From Rhizobium leguminosarum (lineage in GTDB: Bacteria; Pseudomonadota; Alphaproteobacteria; Rhizobiales; Rhizobiaceae): DNA of 64,000 nucleotides. This document shows, one piece after another, positions 35,376 to 44,386 of the stretch. How positions within the stretch are numbered: the first letter of the stretch is position 1; every line of letters begins with the position of its first letter. A model generated the notes under the pieces. That model was given only the letters and a program-made list of their open reading frames with translations, ran no database searches and was not told where the DNA came from. The position numbers and the translations under genes are program-made. Location: positions 2,940,501 through 3,004,500 of the forward strand of contig NZ_JAGIOR010000001.1 of NCBI RefSeq assembly GCF_017876795.1, read 5' to 3'.

Positions 35376-36283
35376 TCACACCGGTGCACGCGGCGCAGAT
35401 TCCTGCGCGATCGGCGACACGCGGCGCTTGGCCTCACGATAGAACGTATAGAGGCCGGAGGCGATGACGATCGCAGCCCCCACCAGCATCCAGCTGTCGG
35501 GCACTTCGGCGAAGAAGAAGAAGCCGAGCAGCGACGAAAAGATCAGGCTTGTATAGCGGAACGGCGCAACGAAGGAAATTTCGCCGGTGCGCATGGCGAG
35601 GATGACCGACTGGTAGCCGACGAGCACCAGCACCGAGGCGAGCACGAGGTGCCCGAGCGAGGTGGCGCTGACCGGTTGCCAGCCGCCGAGCGCGGGAATG
35701 AGCAGTGCGCCGAAGAAGGAAACGGAGATGGCGGTGATGACGGTGATCATCAGCGAGGGTATCTCCGGGTCGATCGACCGGGTCGCGAGATCGCGGCTGG
35801 CCGTCGACAGCACCGAGCCGACGCAGAGGAGGGCGGCGGCGGTGAAGCCCTCGGGACCGGGGCGGATGATGATCATCACGCCGACAAGACCGACGAGGAT
35901 TGCCGACCAGCGCCGCCAACCCACAGGCTCGCCAAAGAAGAGCGCCGCGCCGAAGGTGACGACCAGCGGCAGCGACTGCAGGATCGCCGAGGCATTGGCG
36001 ATCGGCATCATGCCGAGCGCGGTGATATAGGTAACGGCGGCGATCATTTCGCAGATGATCCTGAGGATGATGACCGGCTTGAGCACGACGCGCCAGGAGC
36101 GCAGCGCGCCCCTTTCCAGGCGATCAGATAGACCAACAGGCTGGTGAAAAGGCCGCGCAAAAACATGATCTCACCGGCGTTCATGTAGGCGATCACCGAT
36201 TTGGAGAGAGCGTCGCTTGCCGAAAAGCCGGCCATCGCCATGCTCATATAGATGGCGCCCTCAGTATTGCGTGACCGCGGCAT
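35376..36283 (-). pseudogene. EamA/DMT-family transporter with a +2 frameshift
   Basis: Ten-helix drug/metabolite-type exporter. The 5' frame from ATG 36283 covers MPRSRNTEGAIYMSMAMAGF to LVYLIAWKG; the 3' frame resumes LRSWRVVLKPVIILRIICEM and continues as a standard RhaT-like EamA protein to the stop at 35376 (two EamA repeats, GQ-SLP region AILQSLPLVVTFGAALFFGE). The frames differ by two bases at 36103-36111, where GCGCGCTG stands where GCGCTG would restore the frame. Joined length is about 301 residues, normal. The substrate is unknown. Genuine loss or sequencing error cannot be separated here. Confidence 0.75.
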
Positions 36284-36601
36284 GAAGAGATTCCCGTTAC
36301 CTGTGCGCCCCTTCTTAGTCGGGAAGATACTTGAAGGGAATCGGATGAATGCCACACCCGGGATAAATCGATGATGCAGCGCACAATGGTGCTTACGTTG
36401 CGTCAGGTGGGGGAGTGGAAATCGCGGCAAATCACCGTTTTAAAAGATAACTTCCGGATTCCATCCCCATTCGGCGACCGAACTGATCGCTGCCGAAAGC
36501 ATCGATTGCCGGCGATTTTTGTTTATCCGCGCGGGAAACGGGTGGCTGCATCGCCTGATGTTTGAGATTTCAGACACCTCGACAACCGAGGAGAAACGGA
36601 C
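36284..36601. other. Intergenic region between EamA pseudogene and SDR gene
   Basis: About 318 bases between divergent genes, relatively A+T-rich around 36430-36530. It must carry the SDR promoter; GAGGAGAAACGG at 36590 is the SDR binding site. No other signal was recognised. Confidence 0.35.
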
Positions 36602-37369
36602 ATGACACTTTTGAACGGCAAGGTCGCAATCATCACCGGCGCCAGCTCCGGCATCGGCCGCGCGGCGGCGAAACTCTTTGCGCTAGAGGGCGCGAGGCTC
36701 GTGGTCACCGGAAGGCGACAGGACGCTCTCGACGCCGTCGTCGCCGAGATCGAGGCGGAGGGCGGGCAGGCCGTCGCCATCGCGGGTGATGTCAAGGACG
36801 AGGCGTTGCAGGCGAGGCTGGTCGAGACGGCTGTCTCACGCTTCGGCGGGCTCGATATCGGCTTCAACAATGCCGGTATTCTCGGCGAGATGGGACCGGT
36901 TGCCCGGCTGTCGCCGGAAGGCTGGCGCGAGACGATCGAAACCAATCTCACCGCCGCCTTCCTCGGCGCCAAATACCAGTCGACGGCGATGGGTGAGCGT
37001 GGTGGATCGCTGATCTTCACCTCGACTTTCGTCGGCCACACCGTCGGCATGCCTGGAATGGCCGCCTATGCGGCGAGCAAAGCGGGGCTGATCGGCTTCG
37101 TGCAGGTGCTCGCCGCCGAACTCGGGCGACAGAAGATCCGCGCCAACGCCCTGCTTCCCGGCGGCACCGACACACCCGCCAGCATCACCAACGCGCCTGA
37201 TGCCACGCCAGACCTGCTCGCCTTCGTGGAGGGACTGCACGCGCTGAAACGCATGGCGCAACCGGAAGAGATCGCCAATGCGGCGCTCTTCCTGGCCTCG
37301 GACATGTCGAGCTTCGTGACCGGCACGGCGATGCTGGCGGATGGTGGGGTTTCGATCAGTCGGACGTAA
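36602..37369 (+). CDS. Short-chain dehydrogenase/reductase
   Basis: A 255-residue classical SDR. Cofactor motif TGASSGIGRAA (14-24), NNAG (about 89-92), catalytic Ser in FTSTFVG and YAASK (YAASKAGLIGFVQ), and the C-terminal ADGGVS. SDRs of this layout reduce ketones or oxidise secondary alcohols with NAD(P). Substrate unknown. It converges on another SDR gene at 37489, separated by a strong hairpin, so it is not part of the sugar locus operon. Confidence 0.87.
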   Translation: MTLLNGKVAIITGASSGIGRAAAKLFALEGARLVVTGRRQDALDAVVAEIEAEGGQAVAIAGDVKDEALQARLVETAVSRFGGLDIGFNNAGILGEMGPVARLSPEGWRETIETNLTAAFLGAKYQSTAMGERGGSLIFTSTFVGHTVGMPGMAAYAASKAGLIGFVQVLAAELGRQKIRANALLPGGTDTPASITNAPDATPDLLAFVEGLHALKRMAQPEEIANAALFLASDMSSFVTGTAMLADGGVSISRT

Positions 37370-37392
37370 GCGAGGCGAGGGAGCATTGACTT

Positions 37393-37425
37393 TGCCTTCG
37401 CGTGCGCTGAGCGCAAGCGAAGGCA
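37393..37425. terminator. Strong bidirectional hairpin between two convergent SDR genes
   Basis: TGCCTTCGC (37393-37401) pairs with GCGAAGGCA (37417-37425), then TGCGC with GCGCA (one G-A mismatch between), loop TGA: 14 pairs in all. Ends transcription from both sides. Confidence 0.8.
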
Positions 37426-37488
37426 TATGGCATCGCAAATACTTTACATCCAGCTTCAGTCCGCCGCCTCCCAAGGCCTGCACTCCGC

Positions 37489-38271
37489 CTACGACATGAT
37501 CAACCCGCCATCGACATTGATCGTCTGGCCGGTGATGTAGGCGGCGTCTTCGCTGGCGAGGAAGGTGACCAGGCCGGCGACATCTTCGCCGGAGCCGGCG
37601 CGTTTCATCGGGATGCCTTCGACCCATTCCTTCATCAACTCGCCGGGGGCGTAGTTGCCGAGGAGTTTGCCCCAGGCCTGGTCGTTATAGGCCCACATGT
37701 CGGTCTCGATGATGCCGGGGCAGAAGGCGTTGGCGGTGATCTTTTCGGTGGCGACTTCCTTGGCGAGGCTCTGGGTGATGCCGACGACGCCCATTTTCGA
37801 GGCGGCGTAGTGCGGGGTGTAGATGAAGCCGTCGCGGGCCTGACCGGAGGCGGTGTTGATGATGCGGCCGCCGCGCTTGTGCTTGCGCATTCTGGCGATC
37901 GCCTCCTGGGCGCAGAGGAAAACGCCCTTGGTGTTGACGGCCATAACCTTGTCCCACTCGTTTTCGGAGAGGTCCTCGACGCGAGCGATGGTGATGACGC
38001 CGGCATTCTGGATCGAGACGTCGACAGACCCGAATTCCTTCTCGGCAGCATCATAGAGGGCGATGACGCTTGCCTTGTCGGTAACGTCGCCGATGAAGGA
38101 GATCGCCTTGCCGCCTTCGGCCCGGATCCCATCGGCAACGCCGTGGACCAGATCCTCATTGGCCGAAACGACGAGATTGGCGCCTTCGCGCGCAAAGCGC
38201 CTGGCGATGGCTGCGCCAATGCCGCGGCTGCCCCCGGTAATGACGACGGTTTTTTGCTCAAAGCGTTTCAT
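37489..38271 (-). CDS. SDR oxidoreductase of the sugar/polyol locus
   Basis: A 260-residue classical SDR: TGGSRGIGAAIARRFA (12-27), NAG with VSIQNAGVITIA, YAASKMGVVGITQSLA with catalytic Tyr/Lys, and the closing TGQTINVDGG. It resembles sugar-alcohol dehydrogenases (sorbitol or galactitol type) that come with ribose-type ABC operons. It would be the last gene of the minus-strand operon running from the truncated permease through the ABC genes and the second SDR; a tpi remnant lies between. Substrate not determinable. Confidence 0.85.
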   Translation of the reverse strand: MKRFEQKTVVITGGSRGIGAAIARRFAREGANLVVSANEDLVHGVADGIRAEGGKAISFIGDVTDKASVIALYDAAEKEFGSVDVSIQNAGVITIARVEDLSENEWDKVMAVNTKGVFLCAQEAIARMRKHKRGGRIINTASGQARDGFIYTPHYAASKMGVVGITQSLAKEVATEKITANAFCPGIIETDMWAYNDQAWGKLLGNYAPGELMKEWVEGIPMKRAGSGEDVAGLVTFLASEDAAYITGQTINVDGGLIMS

Positions 38272-38348
38272 GTTCTTTGCTTTCCGGTAGCGTGGATATC
38301 CCTAGCGAGCTGGGGCGCGCGACCCAGCCTGCGATCATTTTTTGGAGC

Positions 38349-38562
38349 TCAAGCAGCTGCCGAGATAATCTCGGCGAATTCCGAAGCCTTCAGCGACCCG
38401 TGGAAACCCTTCGTCCGTTCCACAGCCGTTTCGATCGGCGTGAGGGGCGGGCAGACGACGATATCGCACGCCGTCTTACCCGTTATCCCCTTCAGCGCCT
38501 CGATCTCTGCCAGGGAGGAAGCGAGATCGTTTTCCAGTTGCCGGCAATGAGCTTTTCGTATC
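38349..38562 (-). pseudogene. Triosephosphate isomerase remnant with internal deletion
   Basis: Reading the minus strand after the SDR stop, KLIAGNWK (38535-38558 region) opens a triosephosphate isomerase, then, in another frame, SLAEIEALKG, DIVVCPPLTPIETAVERTKG. The next residues are GSLKASEFAEIISAAA and a stop, which matches the family's C-terminal end (GGASLKAxxF). Thus about 45 N-terminal and 16 C-terminal residues are joined and roughly 180 in the middle are missing; there are also small indels near the 5' end (for example ATGAAC expected after AACTGGAAA, but AC is found). Not a functional enzyme. It shows that the original operon supplied its own triose-phosphate isomerase. Confidence 0.6.
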
Positions 38563-39349
38563 ACCAGCAGCAGAAACCGCCGTCGACGAGAAGATCGACG
38601 CCGGTCACGAAGCTTGCTGCATTCGACAGCAAGAACACCGCCGGGCCTACCATTTCGTCCACCGCCGCCATTCGCTGCATTGGCGTTTGCTCTTCGAAGA
38701 GCTTGGTCTGATGAACCATCTCCGGACGGGTGTTCATGGGCGTTGCCGTGTATCCGGGAGAGATGGTGTTGACGCGAATGCCGCGGTCGACCCATTCCAT
38801 CGCCATAGACTTCGACATATGGATCACGCCCGCCTTGGAGGCGTTATAGTGCGCTTGGCTCAGCCCCCGGTTGACGATCACACCCGACATGGAAGCGATG
38901 TTGACGATGGAGCCGCGGCCATTCTTCAGCATGGCGCGAGCCTCGGCCTGGCAGGAAAGGAAGACGCCCTTCAGGTTGATATCCATCAACGTCTGATATT
39001 GGTCCTCCTCCATCTCCTCAGCCGCGTTGGCGTTGGCGATGCCGGCAGCGTTGACTGCAAGCGTCAATGCACCGAGATCTGCCTCGGTCCGTGCTATTGC
39101 CTCTCCAAGGGAAGACTTGCTGGTGACATCCGCCGCGATCTGGATCGAACGGCGGCCGGCGGCGTGAATGTGTTCGGCCGTTCTGGCCAACCCGCCGTCG
39201 GTGCGACGGTCGAGCAGCGCCACGTCGGCGCCGCACTGTGCAAGGCCGATAGCAATGCGCTGCCCAATGCCGCTCCCAGCTCCGGTTACGATGGCAACCT
39301 GGCCGCTGAGATCGAAAAGCTTCGGGGCGTTCAGAGTGATGTCGGACAC
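38561..39349 (-). CDS. SDR oxidoreductase of the sugar/polyol locus
   Basis: A 262-residue classical SDR: TGAGSGIGQRIAIGLA (22-37), NAAGIAN, catalytic Ser in NIASMSG and YNASKAGVIHMSKSMAMEW, substrate loop ISPGYTATPMNTRPEM, and closing VDGGFCCW. It starts 22 bases after the ABC ATPase stop in the same operon. The second SDR in the same transcript (37489-38271) suggests two successive oxidations or alternative stereoisomers of a polyol. Confidence 0.85.
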   Translation of the reverse strand: MSDITLNAPKLFDLSGQVAIVTGAGSGIGQRIAIGLAQCGADVALLDRRTDGGLARTAEHIHAAGRRSIQIAADVTSKSSLGEAIARTEADLGALTLAVNAAGIANANAAEEMEEDQYQTLMDINLKGVFLSCQAEARAMLKNGRGSIVNIASMSGVIVNRGLSQAHYNASKAGVIHMSKSMAMEWVDRGIRVNTISPGYTATPMNTRPEMVHQTKLFEEQTPMQRMAAVDEMVGPAVFLLSNAASFVTGVDLLVDGGFCCW

Positions 39350-39371
39350 CGCTCTTCCTTTCTCTGTCTGT

Positions 39372-40850
39372 TCAGATGGTGGCTAGCTCCATGACCGAAA
39401 CGTCATTCGCCTCGTCACGGTTGAGAATGCCTGCCTGTTTGCCTTGGGCAAGCACGAGAATGCGATTGGAAACTCCGAGAACTTCCTCGAGGTCCGAGCT
39501 TACGACGATGACCGCCACGCCGCGTTTGGCAAGATTGACGATGATGTCATAGATGCCGGCTCGGGCGCCGACGTCGATGCCTCTCGTCGGTTCGTCGAGC
39601 ACGACGACCTTAGGATCGCGCATCAGCCATTTCGCGATGACCACCTTTTGCTGGTTGCCGCCGGACAGGTCCGAGGCATATTGCTCCGCCCGGCCCTTTA
39701 CGCCGAACTTGGCAACTGCCTTCTCCGCAAACGAGCGCTTGACGCGCGGGGTAATCCAACGCCCGCCCAGCTTGTCAAGATTGGCGTAGATAATGTTCTC
39801 GCCGATCCGGTGCCCGACAACCAGGCCCTGCTCCTTCCGGTCTTCCGGGACCATCACGATGCCCTTGGCGATCGCGTCCGCCGGATCGCGCAGCCCAAGT
39901 TCTTCGCCTTCCAGCTTGATCGAACCTGCACTGATTGGGTCCGCGCCCGAAATCGCGCGGACAAGTTCCGTGCGGCCCGCGCCGACCAGTCCGGCGATTC
40001 CGAGAATTTCCCCGGCGTGCACATCGAAGCTAACGTCACGGAAGGAGTTGTCCGGCGAGCTCAGCCCCGACACCTGGAGGACGGGATGGTCTGTCGGAAC
40101 CGGCAGGGCCGGGAACAAGCGGTCAAGCGGACGTCCGACCATGCTTTCGACGATCGTTCGCACCGGTGTCGCGCTGTCGGAGAATTCCTGCACGCGTTCG
40201 CCATCGCGAAGAACGACGACCCGGTCGGTTATTCGCTTGATCTCTTCCATGCGGTGCGAAATGTAGACGATGCCGACGCCCTCTGACCGAAGTTTTCTAA
40301 CCTGTTCGAAAAGAGCTTCCGTCTCCGCGCCGCCAAGGGCCGCGGTCGGTTCGTCCAGGATCAGGAGCTTCGCATTGAGAGCCAGCGCCTTGGCGATCGC
40401 GATGAGTTGTTGATTTGCGGTGGAAAGGCCGGCGACCTTGCGCGTGGCGGGTATGTGAAGGTTCAAGCGAGCGAGCTGCTCCTGGGCGCGGCGAACCATT
40501 TGGGCCCGGTCGATGACGCCGTTCTTCATCGGCCAGCGCCCGATGAAGACGTTTTCCGCGATCGACAGCTGCGGCAACAGCTGCAGCTCCTGATGGATCA
40601 GGACAAGGCCCTTGTCGATCGCCTCCCTTGGGGAGGCTGGGGCATAAGGCTGCCCCAGCCAAGTCATTGATCCTTCGGACGGCGTGCGTGACCCGGCGAT
40701 GATGCCGGATAGCGTCGACTTGCCCGCTCCGTTTTCACCGAGAAGTGCTACCACTTCTCCCGGATAAACGTCCAAGCTGACATTCTTCAGAACCTGGAGC
40801 GGCCCATACCACTTGGATATGCCTCTCAGGGAAAGAACTGGATCAGTCAC
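39372..40850 (-). CDS. Ribose/polyol-type ABC transporter ATPase (two NBDs)
   Basis: A 492-residue ATPase of the CUT2 family (RbsA/MglA/XylG type). NBD1 has LLGENGAGKSTL (35-46) and LSTANQQLIAIA, Walker B LLILDEPTAALG; NBD2 has degenerate Walker A GLVGAGRTEL and LSGGNQQKVVIAKWL with VVVLDEPTRGIDVG. It would energise import of a monosaccharide or polyol with the binding protein upstream. The membrane permease of the set survives only as a C-terminal fragment at 41926-42012. Confidence 0.9.
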   Translation of the reverse strand: MTDPVLSLRGISKWYGPLQVLKNVSLDVYPGEVVALLGENGAGKSTLSGIIAGSRTPSEGSMTWLGQPYAPASPREAIDKGLVLIHQELQLLPQLSIAENVFIGRWPMKNGVIDRAQMVRRAQEQLARLNLHIPATRKVAGLSTANQQLIAIAKALALNAKLLILDEPTAALGGAETEALFEQVRKLRSEGVGIVYISHRMEEIKRITDRVVVLRDGERVQEFSDSATPVRTIVESMVGRPLDRLFPALPVPTDHPVLQVSGLSSPDNSFRDVSFDVHAGEILGIAGLVGAGRTELVRAISGADPISAGSIKLEGEELGLRDPADAIAKGIVMVPEDRKEQGLVVGHRIGENIIYANLDKLGGRWITPRVKRSFAEKAVAKFGVKGRAEQYASDLSGGNQQKVVIAKWLMRDPKVVVLDEPTRGIDVGARAGIYDIIVNLAKRGVAVIVVSSDLEEVLGVSNRILVLAQGKQAGILNRDEANDVSVMELATI

Positions 40851-40878
40851 GGCACACCTCCTCGAGACCTCGACTTCA

Positions 40879-41808
40879 TTACGGATGGTTGGCGATGAAA
40901 CCTGCGACGTTTTCCTTGGTTGTCAGCGTGGCATCCATGAGTTGGACCGGCGGCACCTTCTCTCCGGCAACAAGCTTGGCGGCATTTTCAACCGAGTCGC
41001 GGCCCATCTTCTGCGTCTGCTGGGTCGCCGTTACGTTGAAGACGCCCTTGCTGAGCGCTTCGAGAGCTGCGGTGTCACCATCGAAGCCGCCAACCACGAT
41101 CTTCTGGGAAGGATTGGCGACCTTGATTGCCTGTGCGGCGCCAAGGGCGAGGCCGTCGGCCTGGGCGAATACGATCGAAACGTCCGGATTTGCCTGCAGC
41201 ATATTCTGCATGATCTGGAATCCTTCGTCCTGGCTCCAGATGTTCGAGAACTGCTCGGCGACAACCTTGACGTCCGGATATGCCTTGAGAGATTCAGCGC
41301 AGCCCTTCGAACGATCGACTTCCGGCGTCGTGCCCTTCTGACCGTGGATGATGACCATCTTCCCCTTGCCGCCGGCTTCCTTCAGAATGTAGTCGCACAC
41401 CGCCTTGGCAGAGGCGACGGAATCCGTTGCAAGGAAGGTATCGCCGGGTGCTCCCTCGGCGTTGCGGTCAACGTTCACGACTGGAATGCCTGCGGTCTTC
41501 GCGAGCTTGACCGGAACGGTCGCAGCGGCCGCACCTGCCGGAATGTAGATCAGCGCGTCGATTTTCTGGGTCAGGAGGTCCTGGATCTGGTTGACCTGTG
41601 TCGGGCCGTCGCCCTTTGCGTCGACCGTGATGACTTCGATGCCGCGCTTCTTGGCTTCGGCTTCGACCGATTGCTTGATCTGGTTGAAGAAGTTTGCCTG
41701 AAGGTTGGCAACGGCCAAGCCGAGCTTCTTCAGTTCGGCTGCGTGTACGGGACCGAGCGTGAGGCCGAGCAGTGCAGCAGACGCGAGCATGGTGCGCGCA
41801 ATTTTCAT
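40879..41808 (-). CDS. Ribose/polyol-type periplasmic binding protein
   Basis: A 309-residue SBP of the RbsB (CUT2) class. Signal peptide 1-22 (ending PVHAAE), then the two-lobe fold: KKLGLAVANLQANFFNQIKQSV, DAKGDGPTQVNQIQDLLTQKIDALIYIP, VVNVDRNAEGAPGDTFLATDS, and VVGGFDGDTAALEAL. Start 41808 (ATG with GGAGG nearby); the longer frame to 41877 is rejected. Ligand unknown: the family includes ribose, xylose, myo-inositol and erythritol proteins. Confidence 0.88.
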   Translation of the reverse strand: MKIARTMLASAALLGLTLGPVHAAELKKLGLAVANLQANFFNQIKQSVEAEAKKRGIEVITVDAKGDGPTQVNQIQDLLTQKIDALIYIPAGAAAATVPVKLAKTAGIPVVNVDRNAEGAPGDTFLATDSVASAKAVCDYILKEAGGKGKMVIIHGQKGTTPEVDRSKGCAESLKAYPDVKVVAEQFSNIWSQDEGFQIMQNMLQANPDVSIVFAQADGLALGAAQAIKVANPSQKIVVGGFDGDTAALEALSKGVFNVTATQQTQKMGRDSVENAAKLVAGEKVPPVQLMDATLTTKENVAGFIANHP

Positions 41809-41925
41809 TGTATTTCCTCCGTTGTTTGATGGAACCCTCGGGTATGTCCTCCCCCTCGGGGTATTGATCCGCCCCAACCCTTGGAGCGGAATTTTCCGGA
41901 CCGCCGACGCGGCGGACCCCGTTCG

Positions 41926-42012
41926 TCAGGCGCGACGCCGACGAATAGTCTCCGCGCCGACGGCGAGCACGATGACGATGCCGATGATCACCTGCTGCAG
42001 GAACGGCTCGGC
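41926..42012 (-). pseudogene. C-terminal fragment of a ribose-type ABC permease
   Basis: The minus strand encodes AEPFLQQVIIGIVIVLAVGAETIRRRRA followed by a stop (given here in shorter parts: AEPFLQQVIIG, then IVIVLAVGAE). This is the last membrane helix and basic tail of an RbsC-type permease. Upstream of it the homology stops abruptly at about 42012, where plus-strand transketolase coding sequence starts. The stop codon lies 118 bases upstream of the RbsB start. So the permease gene has lost its first 90 percent. Confidence 0.7.
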
Positions 42013-42834
42013 GGCTTCAAGGCGAAGTTTGGAGAGCGCCTCGTCAATGTCGGTATCGCCGAGCAGAACATGGTCGGCGTTGGAGCAGGCCTCGCCAATG
42101 GCGGACGCCTTCCGTTCGTGTGCGCCGCCGCTCCGTTTCTAACGGGACGGTCGCTGGAGCAGATCAAGGCCGACATTTCGTATTCGAATGCCAACGTCAA
42201 GCTGGTCGGCATTTCTTCCGGGATGGCGTATGGCGAACTCGGCCCGACCCATCACTCGATCGAAGACTTCGCCTGGACGCGGGTTCTGCCTAATCTTCCG
42301 GTCATTGCGCCTTGCGACCGCATCGAAACAGCTGCTGCGGTTGAGTGGGCCGCGGCCTATAACGGGCCCTGTTTCCTGCGTCTGTCTCGCGTCGGTGTGC
42401 CGGATCTGCTTCCGGAGGGTCACAAGTTCGTACTTGGCAAGGCAAACCTGCTTCGCCAGGGTTCCGACGTCACGCTTATCGCCAACGGTACTTTGACTCA
42501 TCGAATTTTGAAGGCTGCGGAGATCCTCGCAGAACGCGGCATCAATGCCAGGGTGCTCAACCTTGCGACGGTTCGTCCGATCGACGAGGATGCCATCATC
42601 GCTGCGGCGAAGGAAACGGGAGCGATCGTCACGGCCGAAGAGCATTCGATCTTCGGTGGGCTCGGTTCCGCGGTCGCCGAAGTGGTGGTCGACAATGCTC
42701 CAGTGCCGATGAAACGTCTCGGCGTTCCCGGCGTCTACGCTCCGACCGGTTCGGCAGAGTTCCTGCTCGACGAATTCGGGATGGCGCCGTCGGCAATCGC
42801 CGACGCCGCGCAGTCGCTGATCAGGCGCAAGTAA
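42010..42834 (+). pseudogene. 5'-truncated transketolase C-terminal subunit
   Basis: The plus strand encodes the transketolase/DXS-type pyrimidine-binding plus C-terminal domains from GGFKAKFGERLVNVGIAEQN on. Next are GLANGGRLPFVCAAAPFLTGR, HHSIEDFAWTRVLPNLPVIAP, and the C-domain TVRPIDEDAI. The split (two-gene) transketolase C-half normally begins about 40-50 residues earlier with VVVLTADLGTST-like sequence; that part, and the N-half gene, are absent. There is no suitable start codon near the junction. The gene ends 10 bases before the hairpin preceding the FGGY kinase. Confidence 0.72.
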
Positions 42835-42849
42835 CTGGGATCAAATGAT

Positions 42850-42876
42850 CAGCCGGGACACTTGTTGTCCCGGCTG
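42850..42876 (+). terminator. Hairpin between transketolase fragment and kinase gene
   Basis: CAGCCGGGACA (42850-42860) and TGTCCCGGCTG (42866-42876) are a perfect 11-bp stem with loop CTTGT. No U-run follows. May act as an attenuator or a stabilising stem for the downstream kinase mRNA. Confidence 0.6.
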
Positions 42877-42898
42877 CCGTCTGATCTGGGAGGATAGA

Positions 42899-44365
42899 AT
42901 GCGGGCAATTCTGGCAATCGACCAGGGCACGACCAATTCAAAGGCAGTTCTTGTTTCCGAGAAGGGAGACATTGTTGGCAGGGGTTCGGCTCCGGTCGGC
43001 ATCAACTATCCGAAACCAGGCTGGGTCGAACAAGACCCACGCCGGCTCTACGCATCCGTCTGCGAGGCGATCGACGCCTGCCTGAAGGCCACCCCCGACG
43101 TGGCTATCGCGGCCGTGGCGATTTCCAACCAGCGCGAGTCGGTCACTGCCTGGGACGCCGAAACGGGAGAAGCACTTGGACCGCTGGTCAGCTGGCAGTG
43201 CCGTCGAACGGCACAGGATTGCGAACGTCTGATTGCCGAAGGCCACCTTGACCGTGTGCAGGCGCTGACAGGCCTGCCCCTCGATCCGATGTTTCCCGGT
43301 TCGAAATTCCGATGGCTGCTCGACCGTATGCCGGCCGGGCGGTCGGTCCGGTTGGGAACGGTCGACAGCTGGCTCGTCCACTGCCTGACGGGCGGGCGCC
43401 GGCATGTCTGCGATGCTTCCAATGCCGCCAGGAGCCAGTTGTTCGATCTGAAGGAGCAGAGATGGAGCGAGGAACTCGGCGAGATTTTCGGCGTCGATAT
43501 CGCGCTGCTGCCCGAGGTCCTCGACAGCTCTGCCGACTTCGGCAGGACGCAAGGCTTGCCAGGCGTGCCGGATGGAACTCCGATCATGGCCGCGATCGGA
43601 GACAGCCATGCTGCGCTGTTCGGTCATGGAGCCTTCAAGCCGGGTGATGGCAAGGTAACCTTTGGAACCGGCTCTTCTATCATGACGACGCTTGCGCGAT
43701 TTATTCCGCCACGCAACGGTGTCACGACGACCGTCGCATGGCGTCTCGGGGGAAAGCCGACCTTCGCTTTCGAAGGCAATATTCTCGTTTGCGCCGCCAG
43801 CCTGCCCTGGATGGCTGATATTCTCGGCCTTTCTGATGTGGCGGCCCTTGTCGAACTTGCGGCGCGCGCCGAACCCGGCGGACCGGGCTTCGTGCCGGCA
43901 TTCGTGGGACTGGGAGCACCCTATTGGAACTCCGACGCCCGCGCGCTGTTTTCCCAGATCAACTTCAATACGACCCGTGCGCAAATGGCGCGGTCGGTCA
44001 CCGACTCGATCGCCTTCCAGGTGCACGACGTGATCGCCGCCATGCGAGCACAAAGCGGCGGCGAGCTCGGAGCGCTCTATGTCGATGGCGGCCCGAGCCA
44101 GAACCGCTTCCTGATGCAGTGTGTCTCCAACCTCATCGAACATCCGGTGATCCAATGTGAAGCACCCGAGGCCTCGGCTTTGGGGGCTGCCTATCTCGCG
44201 GGTCTCTCACTTGGCTTGTGGAGCGATCTCGATGTTATCGCAGGGCTGCCACGGAGCTCACAAATCATTGACCCGGAAACCGTGGATCGCGCTATGCTTC
44301 TCGATAGCTGGAATGATGCACTTGCCCGCTCGACGTCACGCGATACAACCGCTAATGATGAATAA
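42899..44365 (+). CDS. FGGY-family carbohydrate kinase
   Basis: A 488-residue sugar kinase. The phosphate-1 motif is ILAIDQGTTNSKAVLV (4-19), glycerol-kinase style features include SWQCRRT and the catalytic Asp region GDSHAALFGHGAF, FGTGSSIM; the adenosine motif is YVDGGPSQNRFLMQ and EASALGAAYLAG. Length and pattern are close to glycerol/erythritol/xylulose kinases. It phosphorylates a polyol or ketose, feeding the (now damaged) transketolase and triosephosphate isomerase. Start ATG 42899 with GGGAGGA 5 bases upstream; an upstream ATG at 42845 lies in the hairpin region. SorC regulator follows 21 bases later. Confidence 0.87.
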   Translation: MRAILAIDQGTTNSKAVLVSEKGDIVGRGSAPVGINYPKPGWVEQDPRRLYASVCEAIDACLKATPDVAIAAVAISNQRESVTAWDAETGEALGPLVSWQCRRTAQDCERLIAEGHLDRVQALTGLPLDPMFPGSKFRWLLDRMPAGRSVRLGTVDSWLVHCLTGGRRHVCDASNAARSQLFDLKEQRWSEELGEIFGVDIALLPEVLDSSADFGRTQGLPGVPDGTPIMAAIGDSHAALFGHGAFKPGDGKVTFGTGSSIMTTLARFIPPRNGVTTTVAWRLGGKPTFAFEGNILVCAASLPWMADILGLSDVAALVELAARAEPGGPGFVPAFVGLGAPYWNSDARALFSQINFNTTRAQMARSVTDSIAFQVHDVIAAMRAQSGGELGALYVDGGPSQNRFLMQCVSNLIEHPVIQCEAPEASALGAAYLAGLSLGLWSDLDVIAGLPRSSQIIDPETVDRAMLLDSWNDALARSTSRDTTANDE

Positions 44366-44386
44366 AAATTCACGCCAGGATTAGCG

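Noticed and set aside
42845..42898. Earlier start for the FGGY kinase at 42845
   Set aside because: It lies in the hairpin region, while ATG 42899 has a perfect GGGAGGA and matches the family N-terminus.
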